The notes: generated from the letters alone by a model not told the origin. Shown: positions 52,574-62,688, numbered from the stretch's first letter. The stretch: 64,000 bases of DNA from JAAYYM01 sp964631375 (GCA_964631375.1 CAZVYQ010000002.1:1-64000), one strand, 5' to 3'. Made by a program: numbers and translations.

Positions 52574-55381
52574 ATGGGAGATCAGGGCAAACAGAAAAAA
52601 TCCATATTGGAAAAAGTGATTCACTATTTTTCGAGTGAATCTGTTCCTATGCGCGTCAAACAGTATGACATTATCATACTGTATATAATTCCCACTTCAC
52701 TGATCATGTGTTTGTTCCTTATATTTAGCGGTCATGTATATGAACTGGCGATATTTATATTTATTATGACATTGATTTTATTTACGATATGGGGCATGGC
52801 ACATACCTTTTTTTCCTTGGAGAGAGCCTCAGACCTTACCTGTCTTGTATTGAATTTTTTAGTGATTCCGATCTGCTTTTTTGGATGTGGAGGTATTTAC
52901 AGCGGAATTCCTTTGTTGTTTGTGGAAGGTATTATCATCACCTGCTTTCTGATGGATGGAATGGTTCTGTATATTTCTTTGTTGGCTGAAATTATATGGT
53001 ATGCTTTCCTTGCATTCTATTCATATTATAATCCGAGCATTGTCGTATTGCTGGATTCCAAGCAAAGAGTGGCAATGAGTGTCGTTGCTATGTTTACCGG
53101 TGCATCATTGGTCACTGTATATGTGATCGGTTATCAAACGTGGATTCATAATCATACAAACAGAAACATTGAAAAATCCAAGGCTGAGGTGGAAAATGCA
53201 AGGCAGACCAAGAGTAAATTCCTTGCAAACATGACCCATGAAATCAGAACACCAATGAATGCCATTGTTGGAATGACTGAGTTGATCCTGAAAGAGAATT
53301 TGAGTAGTGGTGCAAGAGAAGAAACAGAAATTATTAAGGAAGCATCCTCAGAGTTGCTTACGATTATTAATAATATCTTAACCTATTCGAAGCTGGATTC
53401 GGGAAAGTTGGAGTTATTACCGACAAAATATCGTTTTGATGAATTGATGAGTGAGATCATTCAGACTGTTTCTGTGGAGCTGCAGGATAAAAGCATTGAT
53501 TTTCATGTAGATATCGACCCTTCTATACCGATTATGTTGTATGGAGATGATATTAGGATTAAGCAGGTATTTTTATCACTCTTATTCAACTCACTGAGAT
53601 ATTCAGATGACGGACGTATCATTATGGAAATCAAGAAAGAGGAGATCAGTAGTGAACAAAGTATAAGATTACACTGTAGCGTTGCTGATACTGGCTTGGG
53701 ACTTTCTCAGGTTGACATTGATGCTATTTTTGGTGCATATGAGAGATATGATTCCAGACAGGGAAGCAATATGAAGGGGATGGGCCTGGAACTGTCAATC
53801 TGCAGAGAATTACTACATTTGATGGGCGGTGAACTGAAGATATCCAGTATTGAAGGAATCGGAATGTCGATCGAGTTTGAATTTACAAATTATATTGTTG
53901 ATGATATACCGATTGTCAGACTGAAAGAGGATGACAAGCGACATGTCCTGATATATCTCTCGAATATCAGGGAAGAAAAATCATGGAAAATATTAAATGA
54001 TAATTTTAATATCAGACCTGAATACGCAAACAGTCATAATGTATTTACAAACAAAATATGCGAGAAGAGATATAGTCATATATTCCTGCCCGATCACGAA
54101 TATCAAAATCTAAAGGAAATCATCGAGCAATATGATTGTGAGGACTATACCTACGTCATCACGGATTACCGGCACGTATTCAGAGATTTTAATAACTGTA
54201 AACTGCTCAGAAGACCGCTGTCATGTTTGAATTTGAGCGATGTGTTCAACGATCGATGGACACAGGAGAACTATCAGGCTCCTGTTGAAAAGCAGAATGT
54301 AATCTTCCCGAAGGCTAAAGTATTGCTGGTTGATGATAACAAGGTGAATCTCAAAATTGCAGCAGGCATACTGGAGAATTTCTCCATCAAGGCAGACACT
54401 GCCATGAATGGCTCGGAATGTATTAATATGTTGAAAAAAGAGAAGTATCATATGGTCTTACTGGATCAGTTTATGCCGGATATCAGTGGAATAGAAACCT
54501 TACATATTATCAGAGAGATACCGGGTGAGTACTATAAGGAACTGCCGATCATCTGCATGACTGCGGATTTTGGAGGAGAGGTTAGAGAAAGACTGATCTC
54601 TGAGGGATTTCAGGATTATATTGCAAAGCCGATGAAAATATACTATCTGGAGCGGTTTTTACGTCGATATCTGCCTGAAGAGTTGATGGAGATTGTGTCG
54701 AAAAAAGAGGATACCAATGTACCAAACCATATAACAGAGGTATCTAAGTCTGACCAGAGTAGTGAAGAAGTATCCATGAGTTTACAGCCGGAGGTGGGAA
54801 TTACTACTGTAGGCGGTAGTGCAGAAACATATGAAACAATTTTAAATACATATTATCGCGAGGGACTTGAAAAGATCAAAGAAATCCCGCAGATCTATGA
54901 AAAGGGAGATATTTCGTTATTTACAACCAATGTTCACAGTATCAAGGGAAGCTCTGCCAGCGTTGGAGCACTTGGAGTATCGGCTGTTTTCAAGGCACTT
55001 GAGATGGCAGGGAAAAGTAATGATACAGAGTTCATTGATCAGCATCTACAGACAGCATTAGAGCAGTTTCAGGCATTGCTTGAAGAGGTTCGGATCTATC
55101 TCTATGAAAGAGGAGCATTTGAAAATACAGATCTTGATATAGACAGAGAATATGAGGGAGAGGAAGAAGGGATTCAGCAATCAGATATCATAAAACTAAA
55201 AGAAGCCCTAGAACAGATCAATCTGAAGCAATGTGAAGAATTATTGCATGAAATGTCTTCTCATAATTATGGGAAAGAGATTAATCATAAGCTTTCGATC
55301 ATCAAGACAAGCTATGAAATGTTTGATTACCATAAGGTAAAGGAATTGATCCAGGAATTGCTTGATGAAATGAATTCGTGA
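52574..55381 (+). CDS. hybrid sensor histidine kinase with receiver and Hpt
   Basis: A 935-residue membrane kinase with five or six hydrophobic N-terminal segments. HisKA has His222 in MTHEIRTPMNA; the HATPase has degenerate edges but retains ADTGLGLS and GMGLELS. A pseudo-receiver (about 455-560) precedes a true receiver with Asp631 in LLDQFMPDISG. An Hpt domain has His788 in NVHSIKGSSASVG. The order His-Asp-His is a full phosphorelay in one chain, with the HD-GYP response regulator as a likely final acceptor. Homologous in layout to the kinase just upstream. Confidence 0.92.
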   Translation: MGDQGKQKKSILEKVIHYFSSESVPMRVKQYDIIILYIIPTSLIMCLFLIFSGHVYELAIFIFIMTLILFTIWGMAHTFFSLERASDLTCLVLNFLVIPICFFGCGGIYSGIPLLFVEGIIITCFLMDGMVLYISLLAEIIWYAFLAFYSYYNPSIVVLLDSKQRVAMSVVAMFTGASLVTVYVIGYQTWIHNHTNRNIEKSKAEVENARQTKSKFLANMTHEIRTPMNAIVGMTELILKENLSSGAREETEIIKEASSELLTIINNILTYSKLDSGKLELLPTKYRFDELMSEIIQTVSVELQDKSIDFHVDIDPSIPIMLYGDDIRIKQVFLSLLFNSLRYSDDGRIIMEIKKEEISSEQSIRLHCSVADTGLGLSQVDIDAIFGAYERYDSRQGSNMKGMGLELSICRELLHLMGGELKISSIEGIGMSIEFEFTNYIVDDIPIVRLKEDDKRHVLIYLSNIREEKSWKILNDNFNIRPEYANSHNVFTNKICEKRYSHIFLPDHEYQNLKEIIEQYDCEDYTYVITDYRHVFRDFNNCKLLRRPLSCLNLSDVFNDRWTQENYQAPVEKQNVIFPKAKVLLVDDNKVNLKIAAGILENFSIKADTAMNGSECINMLKKEKYHMVLLDQFMPDISGIETLHIIREIPGEYYKELPIICMTADFGGEVRERLISEGFQDYIAKPMKIYYLERFLRRYLPEELMEIVSKKEDTNVPNHITEVSKSDQSSEEVSMSLQPEVGITTVGGSAETYETILNTYYREGLEKIKEIPQIYEKGDISLFTTNVHSIKGSSASVGALGVSAVFKALEMAGKSNDTEFIDQHLQTALEQFQALLEEVRIYLYERGAFENTDLDIDREYEGEEEGIQQSDIIKLKEALEQINLKQCEELLHEMSSHNYGKEINHKLSIIKTSYEMFDYHKVKELIQELLDEMNS

Positions 55382-55395
55382 CAAAGGTATAATTC

Positions 55396-55437
55396 ATGCC
55401 CCATTCCAATATATTTATTATAAAAGGAATGGGGTAT
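55396..55437 (+). promoter_or_regulatory. hairpin covering the spoIVA ribosome binding site
   Basis: A 12-bp stem (55396-55407 with 55426-55437, one G-T pair; CCCCATTCC and GGAATGGGG core) with an 18-base loop. The 3' arm is the only Shine-Dalgarno-like sequence before the spoIVA ATG at 55442. It may instead be a weak terminator for the kinase gene. Confidence 0.55.
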
Positions 55438-55441
55438 TATT

Positions 55442-56929
55442 ATGGACGTAAACAGGGAATTTAATCTATACAAGGATATACAGGCCAGAACAAACGGTGA
55501 GATATACATAGGAGTTGTCGGTCCGGTCAGAACAGGAAAATCAACATTTATCAAACGATTTATGGATATCATGGTATTACCAAATGTAAAGAATGAGTAT
55601 GAACTGGGACGAACCAAGGATGAACTGCCGCAGAGTGCAGGAGGTAAAACGATCACCACTACAGAGCCCAAATTCATCCCTCAGGAAGCAGCTGAGATCA
55701 TACTTGATCGGGATACCAGAACGACTGCAAAAATCAGACTGATTGACTGTGTAGGATACATGGTGGAAGGAGCAGTGGGACATATTGAGGATGCGAAGGA
55801 ACGAATGGTCAAGACTCCTTGGTATGATTACGAGATACCGTTTACCCAGGCGGCTGAGATAGGAACAAGAAAAGTCATCAATGACCATTCAACAATTGGA
55901 ATCGTGATTACAACAGATGCATCATTTTCTGAAATTTCAAGAGAAAATTACATACCTGCAGAGATGCAGACCATAGAGGAACTAAAGGCACAAAAAAAAC
56001 CATTTATTGTATTGGTTAATTCAGAAAGACCATATAGCGATGAGGCAGTCAGGGTGGCTGATGATATTTCCAAACAGTATGGCGTGGCAGCACTTACCGT
56101 AAACTGTGAACAGTTAAAACAGGATGATATCAACAGAATCATGGAACGGATTTTATATGAATTTCCACTTTCAGCGATTGAGTTTCATGTGCCTAAGTGG
56201 ATGGAACTGTTGCCAGATGATCATATAGTAAAGACAGAACTGATCAACTGTATCAGGCTTTTGCTGCAGCAGCTGAATGTTGTACGTGATGTTGCAAGGG
56301 AGATGCCACCGTTAGACTGTGAGTATGTCAAAAATCAAATCATAGATGAGATTGATACTTCGACCGGGTGCGTCAGGATTAAAATGGAGATTGATGATAC
56401 ATACTATTATGAAATGCTGTCAGAACTGCTCGGAGAAACCATCAATAGCGAGTATCAAATGATTCATATGCTACAGGAGATGGCATCGATGAAACAGGAA
56501 TATAAAAAGGTCCTAAATGCGATGCAGTCGGTACGATACAAGGGATACGGTGTGGTTGTACCTGAAAGAGATGAAATATTGCTATCAGAGCCGGAGATCA
56601 TACGGCATGGAAATAAATATGGAGTTCGGATTAAAGCGGAAAGCCCATCCGTTCATTTTATCAAGGCAAATATAGAAACTGAAATCACACCGATCGTTGG
56701 AACAGAAGAGCAGGCAGAGGATTTGATGAAGTTTATCTCGCAGGCTAAGGATACAGAAGAAGGGATCTGGGAGACTAACATATTTGGAAAGAGCATTGAA
56801 CAACTTGTAAATGATGGTATTTCAAACAAAATATCCATGATCGGAGATGAAAGTCAACTGAAACTTCAGGAAACAATGCAGAAGATCGTAAATGATTCTA
56901 ATGGAGGGATTGTTTGCATTATCATATGA
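55442..56929 (+). CDS. spoIVA: stage IV sporulation protein A
   Basis: A 495-residue ATPase that polymerises on the forespore and anchors the spore coat. The N-terminal NLYKDIQARTNGEIYIGVVG and Walker A GPVRTGKSTFIKR are diagnostic, and the C-terminal tail ends in GGIVCIII as in other SpoIVA. It marks the organism as carrying the endospore programme. Sporulation genes are not otherwise clustered here. A sigma-E promoter was not found by eye. Confidence 0.96.
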   Translation: MDVNREFNLYKDIQARTNGEIYIGVVGPVRTGKSTFIKRFMDIMVLPNVKNEYELGRTKDELPQSAGGKTITTTEPKFIPQEAAEIILDRDTRTTAKIRLIDCVGYMVEGAVGHIEDAKERMVKTPWYDYEIPFTQAAEIGTRKVINDHSTIGIVITTDASFSEISRENYIPAEMQTIEELKAQKKPFIVLVNSERPYSDEAVRVADDISKQYGVAALTVNCEQLKQDDINRIMERILYEFPLSAIEFHVPKWMELLPDDHIVKTELINCIRLLLQQLNVVRDVAREMPPLDCEYVKNQIIDEIDTSTGCVRIKMEIDDTYYYEMLSELLGETINSEYQMIHMLQEMASMKQEYKKVLNAMQSVRYKGYGVVVPERDEILLSEPEIIRHGNKYGVRIKAESPSVHFIKANIETEITPIVGTEEQAEDLMKFISQAKDTEEGIWETNIFGKSIEQLVNDGISNKISMIGDESQLKLQETMQKIVNDSNGGIVCIII

Positions 56930-56945
56930 CATAATGGTATACTTA

Positions 56946-56972
56946 GATAAGCAGGACATTGTTCTGCTTATC
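56946..56972 (+). terminator. hairpin between spoIVA and punA
   Basis: GATAAGCAG (56946-56954) pairs exactly with CTGCTTATC (56964-56972) over a nine-base loop. No strong T-run follows; possible weak terminator or processing site. Confidence 0.45.
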
Positions 56973-56994
56973 ACTTATTACAGGAGGAATGTGT

Positions 56995-57819
56995 ATGAAT
57001 GAGGTATATGCAAAACTGCAAAAATGTTATGAGAGTTTTCAGAAAAAGGTAGATTTTAAGCCGGAGACAGCACTGGTTTTAGGTTCGGGACTGGGCGATT
57101 ATGCAAATGATATCCGTGTAGAAGCAACGCTTGATTATAGCGAGATAGAAGGCTTCCCGGTTTCTACAGTTCCCGGTCATGCCGGACAGTTTATCTTTGG
57201 ATATGTGGATCAGGTACCTGTAGTATGTATGAAGGGACGTGTCCATTTTTATGAGGGATATCCGATTACAGATGTAGTACTTCCTACACGTCTGATGAAT
57301 ATGATGGGTGCGAAAACCTTGTTTTTGACTAACGCATCTGGTGGGATCAATACGAATTTCGGAGCAGGAGATTTTATGTTGATCACAGATCATGTATCGA
57401 TCTTTGCACCTAATCCACTGATCGGACCGAATGTCGATGAACTTGGTACGAGATTCCCGGATATGAGTTCTGTATATGATCAGGATCTTCAGGAGATCAT
57501 TAGAAATGCTGCTAAGGATCTCGGAATTAAATTGCAGGAGGGCGTTTATGCACAACTGACAGGCCCTTCCTTTGAGTCACCGGCAGAGATTCGTTTATTG
57601 AGTAAGCTGGGTGTGGATGCTGTCGGCATGAGCACGGTAGTAGAGGCAATTGCTGCGAATCATATGGGAATGAAGATTTGCGGAATATCCTGTGTATGTA
57701 ATCTTGCAGCAGGTCTGTCACCAAATCCGTTGACACACGAAGAGGTACAGGAAGCAGCGAATCAGGCAGCTCCACTTTTTAAGAAACTGGTAACAGAATC
57801 TATTACAAGATTTCGTTGA
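56995..57819 (+). CDS. punA: purine-nucleoside phosphorylase
   Basis: A 274-residue trimeric-type (inosine/guanosine) phosphorylase. Motifs GSGLGDYAND, VPGHAGQF, GRVHFYEGY and MSTVVEAIAANHMGM are present; the Glu and Asn of the base site are conserved. It releases the purine base and ribose-1-phosphate from imported nucleosides. The ATG at 56995 has GGAGG upstream; an ATG two codons earlier lies too near that site. A nucleoside transporter cluster follows. Confidence 0.94.
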   Translation: MNEVYAKLQKCYESFQKKVDFKPETALVLGSGLGDYANDIRVEATLDYSEIEGFPVSTVPGHAGQFIFGYVDQVPVVCMKGRVHFYEGYPITDVVLPTRLMNMMGAKTLFLTNASGGINTNFGAGDFMLITDHVSIFAPNPLIGPNVDELGTRFPDMSSVYDQDLQEIIRNAAKDLGIKLQEGVYAQLTGPSFESPAEIRLLSKLGVDAVGMSTVVEAIAANHMGMKICGISCVCNLAAGLSPNPLTHEEVQEAANQAAPLFKKLVTESITRFR

Positions 57820-57825
57820 AATGGA

Positions 57826-57854
57826 TTGTAATATACCACATATTGTGCTATTAT
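57826..57854 (+). promoter_or_regulatory. promoter for the nucleoside transporter cluster
   Basis: TTGTAA (57826-57831), 17-bp spacer, TATTAT (57849-57854), 47 bp before the lipoprotein gene. Confidence 0.6.
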
Positions 57855-57900
57855 ATAAAAGTAATTTGGTTTTGGACAATTTTTTTTAGGAGGAAAAAGG

Positions 57901-58986
57901 ATGAAAAAGAAATTACTGAGTGCTTTACTTTGCGTAACGATGGTTGCTTCATTACTTGCAGGCTGTGGCAGCAAGAACACTTCAGCAACATCTGACGGTA
58001 AAGCAGAACTGGCTCTGGTAACTGACCTTGGAACAATCGATGACAAGTCATTTAATCAGGGCGCATGGGAAGGATTAAAGAAGTATGCAGAGGAGAAGGG
58101 CATCTCCTACAAGTATTATCAGCCACAGGAAGGAACAACAGACTCCTATATCGAGACAATCGGTCTTGCAGTAGAAGGTGGAGCAAAGCTTGTTGTATGT
58201 CCGGGCTTCCTGTTTGAGGAACCGATCTTCATCGCACAGGATACATATCCTGATGTAAAATTCATACTGTTGGATGGCGAGCCGCACAATGCTGACTATT
58301 CAGAGTACAGAACCAACGATAATGTTATGCCTATCCTGTTTCAGGAGGATCAGGCCGGATTCCTTGCAGGCTATGCTGCTGTAAAGGATGGATTCACAAA
58401 ACTTGGTTTCATGGGTGGTATGGCTGTACCTGCAGTTATTCGTTACGGATATGGCTTTGTACAGGGTGCTGACGCTGCTGCTGAGGAACTCGGTGTTGAC
58501 GTAGAAGTAATGTACAACTATACAGGTGCATTTGCTGCTACACCAGAAGCACAGGCTATGGCTGCTTCATGGTATCAGAACGGAACCGAGGTTGTATTCG
58601 GATGCGGTGGTGCAGTTGGTAACTCAGTTATGGCTGCAGCAGAAGATGCAGGCACAAAGGTAATCGGTGTTGACGTAGATCAGAGTAGTGAATCTGCAAC
58701 AGTTATCACATCTGCTATGAAAGAGCTTTCAAACTCTGTATATGATGGAGTAAAGGCTTTCTATGACAACAAGTTCCCAGGTGGTTCAACCTCTACATTT
58801 ACTGCAGCGAATAACGGTGTTGGACTTCCAATGTCAGCTTCAAAGTTCACGAAGTTTGCACAGGCTGATTATGATGCTATTTTTGCAAAGCTGGTTGATG
58901 GTTCAATCACATTATACAATGCTACAGAAGACGGTTCTACAGCAGATATTACATTAAAGAAAACAACAGTTACATATGTAGAATAG
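57901..58986 (+). CDS. BMP-family nucleoside-binding lipoprotein
   Basis: A 361-residue receptor of the BMP/PnrA family (Med/BmpA), which bind purine nucleosides. The lipobox is LLAGC (Cys22). The mature part opens with LALVTDLGTIDDKSFNQGAWEG, the classic BMP start, with GVDVDQSSES near residue 260. Codon use here is strongly biased, as expected of an abundant receptor. A hairpin after the gene may keep it at higher level than the transporter subunits. Confidence 0.95.
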   Translation: MKKKLLSALLCVTMVASLLAGCGSKNTSATSDGKAELALVTDLGTIDDKSFNQGAWEGLKKYAEEKGISYKYYQPQEGTTDSYIETIGLAVEGGAKLVVCPGFLFEEPIFIAQDTYPDVKFILLDGEPHNADYSEYRTNDNVMPILFQEDQAGFLAGYAAVKDGFTKLGFMGGMAVPAVIRYGYGFVQGADAAAEELGVDVEVMYNYTGAFAATPEAQAMAASWYQNGTEVVFGCGGAVGNSVMAAAEDAGTKVIGVDVDQSSESATVITSAMKELSNSVYDGVKAFYDNKFPGGSTSTFTAANNGVGLPMSASKFTKFAQADYDAIFAKLVDGSITLYNATEDGSTADITLKKTTVTYVE

Positions 58987-59010
58987 AAATGATGTATCAG
59001 TGATATAGTG

Positions 59011-59036
59011 AGGGGTGCGTATGTGCACCCCTTTCT
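59011..59036 (+). terminator. intercistronic hairpin after the lipoprotein gene
   Basis: AGGGGTGC (59011-59018) pairs exactly with GCACCCCT (59025-59032), followed by TTC and a mixed T-rich tail. The short T-run suggests partial termination. Confidence 0.65.
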
Positions 59037-59068
59037 ATTCTCTGAAATAATTGTTTTGGGGGAACACT

Positions 59069-60607
59069 ATGGAATATATTGTGGAAATGCTGAATATTAC
59101 AAAAGAATTTCCGGGCATCATCGCAAACGATGACATTACCTTGCAGATTAAACCCGGTGAGATACATGCATTCCTTGGTGAAAACGGAGCAGGCAAATCA
59201 ACCTTGATGAGCGTGCTGTTTGGTTTGTATAAGCCCGAAAAAGGAATCATTAAGATCAGAGGAGAGGAAGTCAAGATCATGGGTCCTCTCGATGCAAACC
59301 GATACGGGATTGGAATGGTACACCAGCATTTTAAACTGGTACATAACTTTACGGTATTGCAAAACATCGTATTGGGTATGGAGACTGTCGAGCATGGACT
59401 ATTGAAAATGGATGAGGCTCGTAAAAAAGTCGTTATGTTAAGCGAGAAATACAACCTTTTTGTTGATCCGGATGCCTTGATCGAGGATATTACAGTAGGA
59501 ATGCAGCAAAGAGTTGAAATATTAAAAATGCTATACAGAGATAATGAGATTTTGATCTTTGATGAGCCAACGGCAGTTTTGACACCGCAGGAAATTGATG
59601 AGCTCATGAATATCATGAAGGGACTTGCTGCAGAAGGCAAATCCATCCTGTTCATTACTCATAAATTAAACGAAATCAAACAGGTTGCAGACAGATGTAC
59701 CGTTCTGCGTCGTGGAAAATATATCGGAACCGTTCAGGTGGCTGACGTCGATCTCAAGCAGATGTCCGAGATGATGGTTGGAAGAGAAGTCAATCTAACG
59801 GTGGAGAAGGAAGAGGCTCATCCAAAGGAGGTTGTTCTGGAGGTAGAGCATCTAACCGTAAAATCAGAGCGTGAAGGACATACCAAGAATGTTGTAAATG
59901 ATGCAAGCTTTCAGGTGAGAAAGGGCGAGATCGTCTGTATTGCAGGAATCGATGGAAACGGACAGACAGAACTGGTACATGCCATTACGGGACTTGGTAA
60001 TATGAGTAACGGTAAAGTTCTCATCAATGGAGAGGATGTCACAAAGAAAAGCATTCGTTATAAAAACACTCATGGCTTGTCACATATCCCGGAAGACAGA
60101 CACAAACATGGTTTGGTATTGGATTATGACCTGGCATATAACCTTGTGTTGCAACAGTATTTTGATCCTGAGTTTGAACATATGGGCTTTATGAAGAATG
60201 ATAAAATCTACGAATATGCAGATACATTGATCCAAAAATATGATATCCGCAGCGGACAGGGAGCTCAAACAAGAACGCGTTCTATGTCAGGAGGAAATCA
60301 ACAAAAAGCAATTGTGGCAAGAGAATTGAACCGCAATCCTCAGATCCTACTCGCAGTACAGCCAACGAGAGGACTTGATGTGGGTGCTATTGAGTATATC
60401 CACAAGGAGTTGATCAAGCAGAGAGATGAAGGAAAGGCAATCTTAGTGATCTCACTGGAACTGGATGAGGTCATGAATCTGAGTGACAGGATCCTTGTAA
60501 TGCATGAGGGTTGCATTGTGGCCGATCTGGATCCTAAAATGATCACAGTACAGGAACTTGGTCTGTATATGGCAGGTTCTAAGAAGGAGGGCAGTCAAAA
60601 TGAGTAA
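59069..60607 (+). CDS. nucleoside ABC transporter, double ATPase subunit
   Basis: A 512-residue protein with two ABC domains. The first has Walker A GENGAGKSTL and Walker B ILIFDEPTAVLTP. The second has a degenerate Walker A (GIDGNGQTELV), signature SGGNQQKAIV and a Walker B ending LAVQPTRGLD without the catalytic glutamate. This asymmetry is normal for the RbsA/NupA class. The ATG at 59069 has GGGGGAA upstream. Confidence 0.95.
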   Translation: MEYIVEMLNITKEFPGIIANDDITLQIKPGEIHAFLGENGAGKSTLMSVLFGLYKPEKGIIKIRGEEVKIMGPLDANRYGIGMVHQHFKLVHNFTVLQNIVLGMETVEHGLLKMDEARKKVVMLSEKYNLFVDPDALIEDITVGMQQRVEILKMLYRDNEILIFDEPTAVLTPQEIDELMNIMKGLAAEGKSILFITHKLNEIKQVADRCTVLRRGKYIGTVQVADVDLKQMSEMMVGREVNLTVEKEEAHPKEVVLEVEHLTVKSEREGHTKNVVNDASFQVRKGEIVCIAGIDGNGQTELVHAITGLGNMSNGKVLINGEDVTKKSIRYKNTHGLSHIPEDRHKHGLVLDYDLAYNLVLQQYFDPEFEHMGFMKNDKIYEYADTLIQKYDIRSGQGAQTRTRSMSGGNQQKAIVARELNRNPQILLAVQPTRGLDVGAIEYIHKELIKQRDEGKAILVISLELDEVMNLSDRILVMHEGCIVADLDPKMITVQELGLYMAGSKKEGSQNE

Positions 60608-61733
60608 TCCCAAAAAGAAAAAGAATATTTCTGCAAAAATGGGACTGGCTTCTTCTGTTTTTGCCATTCTCATAGGATTGATATTTGGTTTCATTATTCT
60701 GCTGTTATCCAATCCTGCACAGGCAGTACCCGGATTTATTACAATATTAACTGGTGCACTGACGCATGGGATCAAAGGGATCGGTCAGGTGTTTTATTAT
60801 GCAACACCGATCATCTTGACCGGCTTATCTGTTGGATTTGCATTTAAAACCGGTTTGTTTAATATCGGATCTCCGGGACAGTTTATCGTTGGAGCATTTG
60901 GAGCGGTTTATGTAGGGATCATGTGGACTTCACTTGGTGGGGTACATTGGATTGTAGCATTACTGGCCGCTGTTATTATGGGAGCCTTTTGGGGATTTAT
61001 ACCCGGCATCCTAAAGGCGATCTTTAATGTAAATGAAGTCATTGCCTCAATCATGATGAATTATATCGGCTTGTATATTGTCAATTATACGACTAAGACC
61101 TATACACCGTTATTTAATAATCTAAGAAATGAGTCTAATAAAGTCGCAGTAACAGCCCAGATTCCTAAAATGGGAATGGACAAGATATTTACCGGTTCCA
61201 GTTTGAATGGCGGTATCATTATAGCAATTTTGGTAGTGATCTTGATTCACATCATCTTAAACAAAACAACCTTTGGTTATGAACTGAAAGCAGTCGGTTA
61301 TAATAGAGATGCCAGTAAATACGCCGGTATCAATGAAAGAAAAAGTATTGTTTTTTCTATGATGATCGCTGGAGCAATTTCAGGACTGGCAGGCGGACTG
61401 CTATATCTTGCAGGCAGTGGAAAACACATCGAGATTGTAGATGTTCTGGGCTCCGAGGGATATACGGGAATCTCAGTTGCACTCTTGGGTCTCAGTAATC
61501 CGCTTTCGGTACTGTTGGCCGGTATTTTTATTGCATATCTGACAACAGGTGGTTTTTATCTGCAGCTATATGAGTTCTCAACTGAAATCATTGATATCAT
61601 TGTGGCAGTTATCATTTACTTTAGTGCATTTGCCCTCATGGTAAAAATGCTCATTGTGAAATATCAGATCTTCAAATTGGAAAAACAGGATAAAAAAGAG
61701 GCAAAAGAGGCAACTGGAAAGGAGGGCATGTAG
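60600..61733 (+). CDS. nucleoside ABC transporter permease (first)
   Basis: This 377-residue permease of the BPD_transp_2 type has eight to ten hydrophobic segments and a long charged C-terminal tail. The conserved FKTGLFNIGSPGQFIVGA motif is diagnostic for the nucleoside branch. The ATG overlaps the ATPase stop by 8 bp and uses GGAGG within the ATPase gene. Confidence 0.94.
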   Translation: MSNPKKKKNISAKMGLASSVFAILIGLIFGFIILLLSNPAQAVPGFITILTGALTHGIKGIGQVFYYATPIILTGLSVGFAFKTGLFNIGSPGQFIVGAFGAVYVGIMWTSLGGVHWIVALLAAVIMGAFWGFIPGILKAIFNVNEVIASIMMNYIGLYIVNYTTKTYTPLFNNLRNESNKVAVTAQIPKMGMDKIFTGSSLNGGIIIAILVVILIHIILNKTTFGYELKAVGYNRDASKYAGINERKSIVFSMMIAGAISGLAGGLLYLAGSGKHIEIVDVLGSEGYTGISVALLGLSNPLSVLLAGIFIAYLTTGGFYLQLYEFSTEIIDIIVAVIIYFSAFALMVKMLIVKYQIFKLEKQDKKEAKEATGKEGM

Positions 61734-61734
61734 G

Positions 61735-62688
61735 ATGGATGTGATTTATTTTATCTTTCAACAGACGATGTTCTTTACAATCCCCCTGCTGATTGTTGCT
61801 TTGGGAGGTATGTTTTCCGAGCGTTCAGGTATTGTCAACATCGCCCTTGAGGGTGTTATGACAATGGGAGCTTTCGTCAGTATCCTGTTCCTGAATTTTA
61901 CCGGAGGTTTTATGAGCGGTCAGTTACAATTGATCATAGCGATCCTGATCGCAATGGTCACCGGTATTGTCTTTTCCCTTCCGCATGCTTATGCAGCGAT
62001 TAATATGAAGGCTGACCAGGTCATCAGTGGTACAGCACTCAATATGTTTGCACCGGCATTTGCAATTTTCATTGCCAGGATCATTCAGGGAGTACAACAG
62101 GTCGAGTTTAATAATACATTTCGTATTATGAGTGTGCCGGTACTTGGAAAGATTCCGATACTCGGAAAACTGTTATTTACCAATACCTATATCACCACTT
62201 ATATAGGAGTCATCATTTTGATCGTATCTACGATCGTACTTTATAAAACGAGATTTGGCCTACGTTTACGTGCATGCGGAGAACATCCGCAGGCAGCTGA
62301 TGCCGCAGGCATTAATGTTTACAGGATGCAGTATGCAGGAGTAATCATATCGGGAGCATTAGCCGGGTTGGGAGGGCTGGTTTATGTTGTTCCGACATCC
62401 ACAAACTTTAATGCCACGGTATCAGGCTATGGTTTTTTGGCTCTGGCGGTTTTGATCTTTGGACAGTGGAAGCCAATGAAGATATTATATGCATCTCTGT
62501 TTTTTGGTTGTTTAAAGGCAGTATCGGCGGCATATTCCGGGATACCATTTTTAAATGCACTGGGAATCCCGAGCTATTTTTACAAAATGATCCCTTATAT
62601 TGCGACACTGATTGTACTTGTATTTACGTCAAAAAATTCCCAGGCTCCGAGAGCATCAGGTGTACCATATGATCAGGGAGCAAGATGA
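61735..62688 (+). CDS. nucleoside ABC transporter permease (second)
   Basis: This 317-residue second permease of the heterodimer has the matching SERSGIVNIALEGVMTMGA motif and about nine hydrophobic segments. It begins one base after the stop of the first permease and ends over the start of cdd. Confidence 0.94.
   Translation: MDVIYFIFQQTMFFTIPLLIVALGGMFSERSGIVNIALEGVMTMGAFVSILFLNFTGGFMSGQLQLIIAILIAMVTGIVFSLPHAYAAINMKADQVISGTALNMFAPAFAIFIARIIQGVQQVEFNNTFRIMSVPVLGKIPILGKLLFTNTYITTYIGVIILIVSTIVLYKTRFGLRLRACGEHPQAADAAGINVYRMQYAGVIISGALAGLGGLVYVVPTSTNFNATVSGYGFLALAVLIFGQWKPMKILYASLFFGCLKAVSAAYSGIPFLNALGIPSYFYKMIPYIATLIVLVFTSKNSQAPRASGVPYDQGAR

Noticed and set aside
57820..57900. Purine riboswitch before the nucleoside lipoprotein gene
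   Set aside because: The conserved junction bases and paired loops of purine aptamers are not visible; only a promoter and ribosome binding site were found.
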